Below the pieces are notes generated by a model. The model saw nothing but the letters and a program-made list of their open reading frames with translations. It did not search any database and was not told the origin of the DNA. DNA of 64,000 bases from Marisediminitalea alba (GTDB lineage: Bacteria; Pseudomonadota; Gammaproteobacteria; Enterobacterales; Alteromonadaceae), in assembly GCF_002993365.1 (NCBI RefSeq), contig NZ_PVNP01000193.1, positions 62,001-126,000 of the forward strand, in the 5' to 3' direction. Below are positions 35,360-43,277 of the stretch, piece after piece. The first letter of the stretch is position 1. Every line of letters begins with the position of its first letter. The translations under genes were made by a program, and so were the position numbers.

Positions 35360-36390
35360 TGAGCAAAAACATTATCTTACATGACATGTGTCTGCGCGAT
35401 GGTATGCACGCTAAAAAGGAGCAAATCAGTGTAGAACAAATGGTTAAAGTCGCAAAAGCGATGGACGACGCTGGTGTACCCTACATTCAGGTTACTCATG
35501 GCGCCGGGTTAGGCGGAAATTCGCTGCAGCATGGCTTTGCCCTTGCCAGCAACGAAGAGTACATCAGTGCGGTAGCAGAGGCAGTAAAACAAACCATTAT
35601 CTCGGTACTGCTTATTCCTGGCCTTGGCACTATGAAAGAACTGAAGTCGGCCCACGACAATGGCGCGCGCAGCGTTCACGTTGCTACCCACTGTACCGAA
35701 GCTGACACCTCACCTCAGCACATCGCTTTTGCGCGTGAACTAGGCATGGATACCTCCGGCTTTTTAATGATGTCGCACCTGAATACGCCAAAGGGGCTTA
35801 CTGAGCAGGCATTGCTAATGGAGTCTTATGGTGCCAATACCGTATACATCACTGACTCAGCCGGATTTATGCTGCCGGAAGATGTCACTGAAGTGATTAG
35901 CCGTCTGCGCGGTGAACTTAAGCCAGAGACCGAAATTGGTTTCCATGGCCATCACAACATGGCGCTGGGCGTATCGAATTCGGTAGCGGCAATTAAAGCC
36001 GGTGCTACTCGCATTGACGCGTCTGTTGCCGGACTTGGTGCTGGCGCAGGTAATACGCCATTAGAAGTACTCGCTGCTGTGCTTGAGCGAATGGGTATTC
36101 CTACCGGCCTGGATCTGTTCAAGCTGATGGATATCGCCGAAGACATCATTACCCCCATGATGGACCATATGGTTCGCATCGACCGTGACTCGCTGACGTT
36201 AGGTTATGCCGGGGTTTACTCAACCTTCCTGTTGCATGCCAAAAAGGCGGCCGAGAAGTACGGTTTATCAGCCCGGGATATTCTGGTTGAGCTGGGGCGT
36301 AAGAAGATGATCGGTGGTCAGGAAGACATGATCCAGGATACCGCTATGACGCTGGCCAAAGAGAAAGGCCTGTTAAAAGAAGCTGTTTAA
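35359..36390 (+). CDS. dmpG: 4-hydroxy-2-oxovalerate aldolase
   Basis: A 343-residue metal-dependent aldolase that splits 4-hydroxy-2-oxovalerate into pyruvate and acetaldehyde, passing acetaldehyde to DmpF. The catalytic arginine lies in [10 protein letters not shown], and the metal-binding residues are the aspartate there and GFHGHHNM (about 195). It is followed 11 bp later by an SDR gene. Confidence 0.96.
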   Translation: MSKNIILHDMCLRDGMHAKKEQISVEQMVKVAKAMDDAGVPYIQVTHGAGLGGNSLQHGFALASNEEYISAVAEAVKQTIISVLLIPGLGTMKELKSAHDNGARSVHVATHCTEADTSPQHIAFARELGMDTSGFLMMSHLNTPKGLTEQALLMESYGANTVYITDSAGFMLPEDVTEVISRLRGELKPETEIGFHGHHNMALGVSNSVAAIKAGATRIDASVAGLGAGAGNTPLEVLAAVLERMGIPTGLDLFKLMDIAEDIITPMMDHMVRIDRDSLTLGYAGVYSTFLLHAKKAAEKYGLSARDILVELGRKKMIGGQEDMIQDTAMTLAKEKGLLKEAV

Positions 36391-36401
36391 AAAGGTACAT
36401 T

Positions 36402-37154
36402 ATGCCTGATAAAAATCTTGCCATCGTTGTGGGTGCAACCGGTACCTTCGGCGTGGAAATCGTCCGACAACTTATCGACAACGGCCTGCATGTTCTGGCC
36501 GTTGGCCGCAGCGCCGACTCGCTGGCTAGTTTAACTGAACAATTTAGTGACGTTAGTGTGGTGCAGGCTGATATCAGCCAGGATAGCGCCATTGAGGCGA
36601 TTAAATCTGCCATTACCGGTCCGGTAAAAATGGTGGTGCATGGCCCTGGTGTGGCCGTTGCCGGGGGCATTCTGAAAGCGCCCACAGCAGCCATGGTGGA
36701 TGCGGTCAATATTAAAGTAGGCGGCATCTTACGTCTGAGTCGTGCTGCCGATGAACACTTTAGTGACAACGCGCGCATAGTCGCCATCGGCGGGCATTAT
36801 GGCCTTGAGCCGACTGAATATGCCGCGTCTGCCGGCGTGGCGAATGCCGCACTGGTCAATGTTATGCGCCAGCTTTCGCTGGCCTATGGCCGCCACGGCA
36901 TCAGTGCCCACACTATTGCGCCTGGCCCTGCCGACAGTGACCGTTTGCGCAATGTGGCGGCGGCTCGAGCCGAGCAACGCGGTATAAGCGTGGATGATGT
37001 ACTGGAAGAGTTATTGGAAGAGTCCTCGGTGCATCTGTTTACCACCGCCGAACAGGTGGGCTGGGCAGTGTGTAACTTGTTGGATGATCGCGCAATCGGC
37101 ATGACCGGCTCAACGATTATGCTCGACTCTGGTCGTCGTAAAGGGTTGCCGTAG
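36402..37154 (+). CDS. SDR-family protein lacking the catalytic lysine
   Basis: A 250-residue short-chain dehydrogenase/reductase fold protein. The N-terminal nucleotide motif GATGTFGVEIVRQL is present (a variant of TGxxxGxG). The expected YxxxK reads EYAASAGVAN: the tyrosine is kept but lysine is replaced by alanine. Activity may be altered or lost. It is co-transcribed with dmpG, so it belongs to the aromatic pathway. Possible jobs are oxidoreduction of a side product or a structural or binding role. I cannot name its substrate. Confidence 0.85.
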   Translation: MPDKNLAIVVGATGTFGVEIVRQLIDNGLHVLAVGRSADSLASLTEQFSDVSVVQADISQDSAIEAIKSAITGPVKMVVHGPGVAVAGGILKAPTAAMVDAVNIKVGGILRLSRAADEHFSDNARIVAIGGHYGLEPTEYAASAGVANAALVNVMRQLSLAYGRHGISAHTIAPGPADSDRLRNVAAARAEQRGISVDDVLEELLEESSVHLFTTAEQVGWAVCNLLDDRAIGMTGSTIMLDSGRRKGLP

Positions 37155-37267
37155 GCGTGGACAAACTGCTGCGCTTGCTATAGCTACGCTTGCGACGTTT
37201 ATCAGTAAGCATTTAATAATTAATGATTTTTTCAGGTTCATAAAACCTGTTTATCGGGAGTAGTGTT

Positions 37268-37687
37268 ATGCCAATTGTTAAATTTCACCTTGCTGACAAA
37301 GATATCAGCGAAGGCCAGATTGAGTCGGTGATTGAACAGGCCACGCAGATTTATGCCGAGGTACTGGACAGTCCGGTTGATCGCATTCGCGTGTTTGTCG
37401 ATCTGCACGCACCAAACTTAATTGGTGTGGGCGGCAAACTGGTAAGCAAAGGCGGGAAAAATGCCCCGTTCTTTGAGTTCATTGTGATGAAAGGGCGTTC
37501 CCTTGAGCAGCGCCAGGCCATTGCTGAACAGTTTACTGATATGCTGGCAGTTACGTTAAAGGTTGATAAGGCCGATATCCGCGGCAACTGCTATACCGTT
37601 GAGCCCGAGAATTGGAGCATCGCCGGTAGTCTGGCATCTGAAATCCGCAAAGCCGAAATCGAGGCCAGAGCGCAAGCTAGCGCATAA
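37268..37687 (+). CDS. Double-length tautomerase-superfamily protein
   Basis: A 139-residue member of the tautomerase superfamily, about twice the length of DmpI. It begins MPIVKFHL, exposing an N-terminal proline, the catalytic base of the family, and has an arginine at residue 40 of the mature protein (DRIRVFVDL). The second half (FFEFIVMKGRSLEQRQAIAE) looks like a second beta-alpha-beta unit without its own starting proline, as in the fused cis-CaaD/MSAD/MIF-like members. A 113-bp gap with a small hairpin separates it from the SDR. The substrate is unknown; it may act on modified muconates. Confidence 0.82.
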   Translation: MPIVKFHLADKDISEGQIESVIEQATQIYAEVLDSPVDRIRVFVDLHAPNLIGVGGKLVSKGGKNAPFFEFIVMKGRSLEQRQAIAEQFTDMLAVTLKVDKADIRGNCYTVEPENWSIAGSLASEIRKAEIEARAQASA

Positions 37688-37723
37688 CCAACATTAAAGC
37701 GCGTCGGGGCAGGGGAGAGCATA

Positions 37724-38077
37724 ATGACCTATACAATCGACATTCTTAACACCCAGGAAAGCTACTCCTGTCGTGCAAATGAGTCGTTGCTGGATGGCAT
37801 GGCGCGCCTCGGACGTAAAGGGATCCCGGTTGGCTGCCGGGGCGGCGGCTGCGGGATCTGCAAAATTCGGATTGAGAGTGGTGAGTATACGGCAAAAAAA
37901 ATGAGCCGCTGTCATGTGAGTGAAGAAGAACAGGCTGCCGGCGTGGTGCTGGCCTGCAAAGTGTTTCCGCTATCTGACATTACCCTGCGAGTAATTGGTA
38001 AATGCCAGCGTCAGTTTGAGCGCAAATGTGTTAAAGCGGAAACCTTCCTGCTGGCGACCAGTGAGAGCGGAGAGTAG
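37724..38077 (+). CDS. dmpQ: [2Fe-2S] ferredoxin, XylT/DmpQ type
   Basis: A 117-residue plant-type ferredoxin with cluster cysteines in GCRGGGCGIC and LACK. XylT/DmpQ/NahT proteins reduce the oxidised iron of catechol 2,3-dioxygenase and so rescue it from inactivation by methylcatechols. Here the gene is last in the cluster, about 12 kb from the dioxygenase, whereas in Pseudomonas it sits immediately before it. GGGGAGAG is upstream. A strong terminator follows. Confidence 0.9.
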   Translation: MTYTIDILNTQESYSCRANESLLDGMARLGRKGIPVGCRGGGCGICKIRIESGEYTAKKMSRCHVSEEEQAAGVVLACKVFPLSDITLRVIGKCQRQFERKCVKAETFLLATSESGE

Positions 38078-38136
38078 CTATTTTTTAGTGATGAGCACGA
38101 GGTGCGGATAATTTGGACATTATCAACACTTTTTTG

Positions 38137-38163
38137 ACAGGGCGCTTTCGCCCTGTTTTTTTG
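38137..38163 (+). terminator. Terminator ending the phenol cluster
   Basis: ACAGGGCG-CTTT-CGCCCTGT, a perfect 8-bp stem, is followed by seven T. Confidence 0.93.
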
Positions 38164-38316
38164 CTGAAAATATTTCAGGGTACCTGCCATAATTGCACGC
38201 TCTCTATACGGTTTTATGTGGTGCACTTAGTTTATGTAAGCAAAAACAGCAGCTTATAACCTGGCGCAAAGATTGTATCCTGTTTAATGAATGTAAGAAA
38301 AAAGACGGGGTACAGT

Positions 38317-38865
38317 ATGTCTGAGTCTGACCAAAACTATCGTACAAAATTGGTGAATGCGGAGCAGGTGCAGATTGCATCGGTCTTCGATTCAAAGCTC
38401 AATGCTAATACAGCTATCGAACAAGTGGTGCGTGGCACCGACGTAGAATCTCAGCAGGTTACGCTGATAGAACCTGATGACAGCGACTTTAATCGTAAGC
38501 TGGAAGGCGACAGCAAGGCGCTGGGTAAAATGATGTGGTATTCGCACTTGCTGCTCGGCGCTGCAGGGCTTGTGGTAGGGCTGATTACCGCTTATTTGCT
38601 GGTTAATATCGGACCTGCGCTCACGCAGCAGAATCCGCTGGCAACCTATATAGCGGTTATTTCGCCGGGTATTTTTATCGGCCTGTTTGTGGCAGGTCTG
38701 CTGAGCCTGCGACCTGACCGCACGCAGATAATCGAAGTGGTCCGCAAAGCGGTTAAGGCTAAGCACTATGCTGTAGTCGTAAACCTGAAAAGTGGCCAGT
38801 CGGTGTCAAAAGTGCGTGATATGTTTAGCCGCCACAGCAATCAGGTGGTGGAATCCATTCAGTAA
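38317..38865 (+). CDS. Unknown protein with two membrane helices
   Basis: I do not recognise this family. The 182-residue protein has a soluble N-terminal ~70 residues, two membrane helices (about 75-100 and 110-135) and a soluble C-terminal ~45 residues. Both ends should face the cytoplasm. The start at 38317 has GGGG upstream; an ATG at 38287 in the same frame would add ten basic residues and cannot be excluded. It has its own terminator and is not obviously linked to the phenol genes or to upp. Confidence 0.75.
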   Translation: MSESDQNYRTKLVNAEQVQIASVFDSKLNANTAIEQVVRGTDVESQQVTLIEPDDSDFNRKLEGDSKALGKMMWYSHLLLGAAGLVVGLITAYLLVNIGPALTQQNPLATYIAVISPGIFIGLFVAGLLSLRPDRTQIIEVVRKAVKAKHYAVVVNLKSGQSVSKVRDMFSRHSNQVVESIQ

Positions 38866-38894
38866 ACCACCGGTAAACCCTTTATATAGCGCCC

Positions 38895-38921
38895 AAAACA
38901 CTCACAATTTGTGAGTGTTTT
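38895..38921 (+). terminator. Intrinsic terminator before upp
   Basis: AAAACACTCAC-AATTT-GTGAGTGTTTT, an 11-bp perfect stem. An apparent upstream start for upp at 38911 lies inside it, which argues against that start. Confidence 0.85.
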
Positions 38922-38967
38922 GTCGTACCATAGCCATAACTATTGTTTTCACACAGGCATGTTCATT

Positions 38968-39597
38968 ATGGCTATTCATGAAATCACCCACCCACTTATT
39001 CAACATAAAATTGGCCTGATGCGAGAAGCTGCCATCAGCAGTAAGGATTTTCGGGAGCTGGCAGGCGAAGTAGGCAACCTGTTAACCTACGAAGCCACTC
39101 GCCATTTGCCGGTTGAGCTGGTAGACATTAAAGGTTGGACCGGTGAAAGCCTTAAAGTTAAAAGCATCAAAGGCAAAAAAATTACCGTAGTGCCTATACT
39201 CCGGGCCGGCCTGGGTATGCTCGACGGAGTGCTGAACCTTATTCCCAACGCCAAGATCAGCGTGGTGGGGTTATATCGTGATGAAGAGACCCTGCAACCG
39301 GTTGCTTATTTTGACAAAGTGGTAAAAAACATCGATAAGCGGACCGCGCTAATCGTTGACCCGATGCTGGCCACCGGCGGTACGCTGATTGCCACTATCG
39401 ACCTGCTGAAACAAAAAGGCTGTAAAAAAATAATGGGGCTGTTTCTGGTCGCAGCGCCAGAAGGTATCGCGGCTGTAGAAGCTGCGCATCCCGACGTTGA
39501 TATTTACACCGCATCCATAGACGATCGACTCAATGAAAAAGGCTATATCCTGCCTGGTCTGGGCGATGCCGGCGACAAAATATTCGGTACCCGCTAA
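38968..39597 (+). CDS. upp: Uracil phosphoribosyltransferase
   Basis: A 209-residue pyrimidine-salvage enzyme that joins uracil to PRPP to make UMP. The family signatures are present: the RAGLGM segment, the PRPP-binding loop DPMLATGGT and the uracil-binding C-terminus [16 protein letters not shown]. The start is placed at 38968 by alignment of the family N-terminus ([13 protein letters not shown]) and an AGG upstream. Its own terminator follows at 39637-39676. Confidence 0.97.
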   Translation: MAIHEITHPLIQHKIGLMREAAISSKDFRELAGEVGNLLTYEATRHLPVELVDIKGWTGESLKVKSIKGKKITVVPILRAGLGMLDGVLNLIPNAKISVVGLYRDEETLQPVAYFDKVVKNIDKRTALIVDPMLATGGTLIATIDLLKQKGCKKIMGLFLVAAPEGIAAVEAAHPDVDIYTASIDDRLNEKGYILPGLGDAGDKIFGTR

Positions 39598-39636
39598 GTT
39601 AGTATCCCACCCGAGCCACACTGGCTTGCCCTTAAA

Positions 39637-39676
39637 CAAAAGGTTAAACGATTTAGAACGCTTAACCTTTTGTTTT
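39637..39676 (+). terminator. Intrinsic terminator after upp
   Basis: CAAAAGGTTAA (39637-39647) pairs with TTAACCTTTTG (39662-39672), followed by TTTTA. Confidence 0.82.
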
Positions 39677-39786
39677 ATGCTAGAATTATTTTTAACATTT
39701 TTTTAAACTTAATGAAATTAAGTGCGTCTTAAGATACATTTAGAAGATTGCAGCAATGTGCTCGGTTGGGAATAGTTGATAACGTT

Positions 39787-40806
39787 ATGAAAAAGCTTAC
39801 TTTAAAAGATGTTGCTAAGCAGCTCGGTGTTTCTACAGCGACTATTTCTAATGCGTTTAATCGCCCGGATCAGTTATCAGCGAATAAACGCACCGAGATC
39901 CTCGAGGCCTGTAAAGAGATTGGTTATACCGGCCCAAATCGCGCAGCCCAGATCCTGCGTAAGGGACAGTCAAACATCGTTGCTCTGGTACTGGCTGACA
40001 GTCTCGACTACATGGTAACCGATCCGGTTGCTAACACCTTTATTCAGGGCGTATCGCGAGTACTGCGTGAGAATCAGAAACACCTCCTTTTATATGCCGG
40101 TGACTCCGACACTATTACTGATGTGGTGGATTTTGTTGATGGGTTTATCTGTTACGGCGCGCCGCGAAATGGCGCCTTATCCACTCAGTTAAATCAGCAA
40201 AGTAAACCAGTCGTCACGGTCGATTTTAACCTCGAAGGCCGCCCGGCAATTAATATCGATAACGAAAAGGCCAGCTACGAAATTGCGAAAGCGGCCCTCA
40301 GACCGGGCGATAGAGCGGCGATTCTCGGACTGCGTCTGATTGATTCGCCCAGCACCTGCCGCATTTATGACAGCCCGTTGCTTGACGCTGAGTCATCCAT
40401 TACCTATCGTCGTCTGGACGGGTACTGCCGAGCATTAAAAGAAATGGGTATCGAAGTGGCAACCGACTGGATCTGGAACTTGCCGGAAAACGCCGGTATG
40501 TATGCTGTTCAGGCCGCCAGGGAAGTGTTACAAAGTTGGCCGCGACCCGATGTTATTCTGTGTATGAGTGACATAATTGCTCTTGAGTTATTGCAGTGCG
40601 CGCTCACCATGGGGATTGATATTCCCGGTGAACTGCGGATCACCGGCTTCGACGGCATTGAAGAGGCCGCCCGGACCCGCCCTTACATGGCAACCGTCTG
40701 TCAGTCTAGTGTGGAGAAAGGAATGGAAGCCGCCAAACTTCTGTTGTCTGGTGACAATACCTCGATGTCGCTGCCATACGAAATTAAATTAGGCGAAACC
40801 ATCTGA
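39787..40806 (+). CDS. LacI-family transcriptional regulator
   Basis: A 339-residue LacI/GalR regulator. The N-terminal helix-turn-helix reads LTLKDVAKQLGVSTATISNAFNRP, followed by the hinge helix (RAAQILRKGQ) and a periplasmic-binding-like ligand domain. The start is set at 39787 because the DNA-binding domain begins there. The effector is unknown, though LacI proteins mostly sense sugars. No obvious target shares its strand. The nearby TonB receptor/halogenase locus, of a type often under LacI control in this group of bacteria, is a candidate. Confidence 0.9.
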   Translation: MKKLTLKDVAKQLGVSTATISNAFNRPDQLSANKRTEILEACKEIGYTGPNRAAQILRKGQSNIVALVLADSLDYMVTDPVANTFIQGVSRVLRENQKHLLLYAGDSDTITDVVDFVDGFICYGAPRNGALSTQLNQQSKPVVTVDFNLEGRPAINIDNEKASYEIAKAALRPGDRAAILGLRLIDSPSTCRIYDSPLLDAESSITYRRLDGYCRALKEMGIEVATDWIWNLPENAGMYAVQAAREVLQSWPRPDVILCMSDIIALELLQCALTMGIDIPGELRITGFDGIEEAARTRPYMATVCQSSVEKGMEAAKLLLSGDNTSMSLPYEIKLGETI

Positions 40807-40833
40807 TTTAGCCCCTGGATTGGACCGGGCTTA

Positions 40834-41679
40834 TCAATCCGGTTCAATCTCGTGAGCAACCTGCCCATGGGCCAGCAAAGCGAACAGGCAGGTACCGCCA
40901 GCAATATTGCCTAATAACGTGGCAAATATGATGTTAGCGGCATGACCAACAGTAATTTCTCCCTGCATAGCCAGCAGAAAAAGCTCCGTAGACCCGGCAA
41001 TCACGTGGGTAAAATTGCCTATGGCAATCAGGTAAGTAAACATCACAATCACGAAAAATGCAGCGTCCTGCACTGATGGCTTCATCCACACAATGGCAGC
41101 AATCAGAAAGCCTGAAATGATGCCGTAAGAAAATGCCTCAGAAAATGCTAACTCGGCATAATGCCGGGATATCGCATTCATACCTTCGATATACTCAGTT
41201 GGCACCGCATGCAGGCCGTACATCAGGTAGGCGGCCAGCAGCGTACCCACCATATTGGCCACAAATACGATTCCCCATAACCGGCCCAGACAACCGAGCA
41301 TTTGCCACGAACGATGGGTCAGTAAGGGCAAAATGACAGTTAGCGTATTTTCAGTAAACAGTTGTAACCGGCCCATGATAACCAATACAAAGCCCACCGT
41401 ATAACCAAGGTTTTCCAGTGCAAACTGGCTGTCTGAGCCAGCAAATACGGTGTGTAGAATCCCTTCGGCAAGTACCGAAGTCGATATGCCGATGCCTGCT
41501 GCGACACCCGACCACCAAAGTGACATAAAGGGCCGCTTAAGTTCTTCCAGACCCTCGCGGTGGGTTACCGCATACAGTGAGACCGAATTTAAGCTCTGAT
41601 GCTCACGAATATCCTGCTCTTCTTCTTCGGTTAAGGGCGAGTCGGTATGTTGATTCGCCTGGTGTGTGTCTCCCGACAT
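40834..41679 (-). CDS. Formate/nitrite-transporter-family channel (YfdC-like)
   Basis: A 281-residue inner-membrane protein of the FNT family with about six helices after a ~50-residue acidic cytoplasmic N-terminus rich in glutamates (TEEEEQDIREHQS). It resembles the YfdC subgroup rather than FocA. FNT channels conduct small monovalent anions; the ion here is unknown. The sequence GNFTHVIAGSTE carries the central channel histidine typical of the family. AAGGAT is upstream. Convergent with the LacI gene. Confidence 0.87.
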   Translation of the reverse strand: MSGDTHQANQHTDSPLTEEEEQDIREHQSLNSVSLYAVTHREGLEELKRPFMSLWWSGVAAGIGISTSVLAEGILHTVFAGSDSQFALENLGYTVGFVLVIMGRLQLFTENTLTVILPLLTHRSWQMLGCLGRLWGIVFVANMVGTLLAAYLMYGLHAVPTEYIEGMNAISRHYAELAFSEAFSYGIISGFLIAAIVWMKPSVQDAAFFVIVMFTYLIAIGNFTHVIAGSTELFLLAMQGEITVGHAANIIFATLLGNIAGGTCLFALLAHGQVAHEIEPD

Positions 41680-41804
41680 CAGTTATCCTTACTAAACGTA
41701 CAAAAAGATTTGAATTGTCAGCTTAGTACGTTTAGACAGGCGAATTCGATTGGTTTACCCATTAACCACAACTCGAATGAGACGGGCAGAACTGCAATAA
41801 GGGG

Positions 41805-43277
41805 CTATTGCGCTTTAAAATTCAGTAAACAGCCTTCGAAGAACGCAGCCAGTTCATTTTGTTTATACAAATCTGTGGCGGTAGCGCCTTTTTCCAGCGG
41901 CGGGAATGCGCCGTAACCTGCCAGTAAGCAGTGCCATGATGTATTACCAAAATGAGAATCGAGCTGTTGACGTTGAATTTCCTGGCCCAGGTCGCCGCGG
42001 CGATACCAGACATTGAGCAAATGCAGTAAGGAATCAGACAGGTTCTCGTTATTTTGATTGGCCAGCCAGTATTCGCTGTCAGAGCGGGTATTCAGGCGAT
42101 AGTGCGCCACAATATAGTCTCGCACCCGTTCGAATCGTTCGCTGATGAGCTGGTTATACGCACGGCGCTGCGTCTCAGAAAAGCCGCCCTCATCAACGTG
42201 ATCGAGAAAAATCTCTACGCTGGTTTGCACCAGATGCAGCGCTGTGGCTTCAAGTGGCTCAATAAAACCCTGTGATAAGCCAACGGCGAGGCAGTTCTTA
42301 GCCCAGTGGCGTTCTACCTGCCCAACGTTCATGGTGATTTTACGTAACGCTGCAGACTCTTCTTCCACGCCTAAATGGCGACACAATTCACTGGCGGCCT
42401 GTTCGTCACTGATAAAGTCGCTGCTGTACACATAGCCATTACCCGTGCGGTTAGTCAGCGGGATCTGCCATGCCCAGCCGGCAGAAAGTGCCGTAGCGCG
42501 GGTTTCAACCGGGAGCTCGGTTTGCGCCGGAGTAGGGCAGACCACTGCTGAGTCGTTAAACAGGTTATCTTTAAACGACTTAAAATTAACCCCTAAGGTT
42601 TTTTGTAATAGCAATGATTGAAAACCGGTGCAATCAATAAAAAAGTCGCCTTCAACGCGCTCGCCTTCTTTGCTGTGCAGCGCGGCAATATCGCCGTTGG
42701 GATGACATTCTACGTCGGTAATATTGAGCGCTTTATGTATCACGCCCAGCCCCTGAGCATGTTTTTTTAAAAACTCGCCCACAAGGCCCGAGTCGAAATG
42801 GTAGCCGTACTCAATACGAAAAGGAAAGTTTGGCGGTGTCACCGGACTGCGCTGATGTTTGGCAAGCCAGCCGTTAAACAAAAACTCATCAGGGCGGGTA
42901 GTAACATCCTGCCCCATACGCCGGTGAAAGCAGTTCACGTAAAAGGAGCGTTCGCTAAAGGTGTCGAGCTGGCTGATAAACGGGTGTGAGTAAGCGGGGA
43001 TGTTCGCCCCCGGACTCCAGCCTTCAAAACGAATACTGACTTTATAGGTAGCATTACACTCGGGCATCCAGTCCTGCTCAGCAATCCCCATGTCGCTGAA
43101 GAAGCGTTTTAAGGTGGGCGTAGAGCCTTCACCAACGCCAATAATGCCAATATCCGGTGATTCTACCAGAGTGATGGTTACCGGCTGATTTAACCAGCGT
43201 TTAGCCAGCAGGTTGGCGGTCATCCAGCCAGCCGTGCCACCGCCGGCAATAACAACATGTAATGGCTTGTTACTCAT
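41805..43277 (-). CDS. Tryptophan-halogenase-family flavoprotein 2
   Basis: A 490-residue FAD-dependent halogenase-family protein. It has the FAD motif GGGTAGWMTAN at the N-terminus, GxGE at GVGEGST, a lysine in ATYKVSIRF at the place of the catalytic Lys79 of PrnA, the WxWxIP motif as GWAWQIP, and the active-site glutamate region EPLEATALHL. In marine gammaproteobacteria such genes usually sit beside TonB receptors, and their substrate is undetermined. It overlaps the upstream paralogue by 4 bp, so the two are translated together. Whether it halogenates tryptophan is not shown. Confidence 0.9.
   Translation of the reverse strand: MSNKPLHVVIAGGGTAGWMTANLLAKRWLNQPVTITLVESPDIGIIGVGEGSTPTLKRFFSDMGIAEQDWMPECNATYKVSIRFEGWSPGANIPAYSHPFISQLDTFSERSFYVNCFHRRMGQDVTTRPDEFLFNGWLAKHQRSPVTPPNFPFRIEYGYHFDSGLVGEFLKKHAQGLGVIHKALNITDVECHPNGDIAALHSKEGERVEGDFFIDCTGFQSLLLQKTLGVNFKSFKDNLFNDSAVVCPTPAQTELPVETRATALSAGWAWQIPLTNRTGNGYVYSSDFISDEQAASELCRHLGVEEESAALRKITMNVGQVERHWAKNCLAVGLSQGFIEPLEATALHLVQTSVEIFLDHVDEGGFSETQRRAYNQLISERFERVRDYIVAHYRLNTRSDSEYWLANQNNENLSDSLLHLLNVWYRRGDLGQEIQRQQLDSHFGNTSWHCLLAGYGAFPPLEKGATATDLYKQNELAAFFEGCLLNFKAQ

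Noticed and set aside
38911-38967. Longer start for upp
   Set aside because: It falls inside a terminator stem; family alignment begins at 38968.
40819-40846. Hairpin between the LacI gene and the FNT gene as a terminator
   Set aside because: The stem has a mismatch and a 10-nt loop, overlaps the FNT stop and lacks a T-run on either strand.
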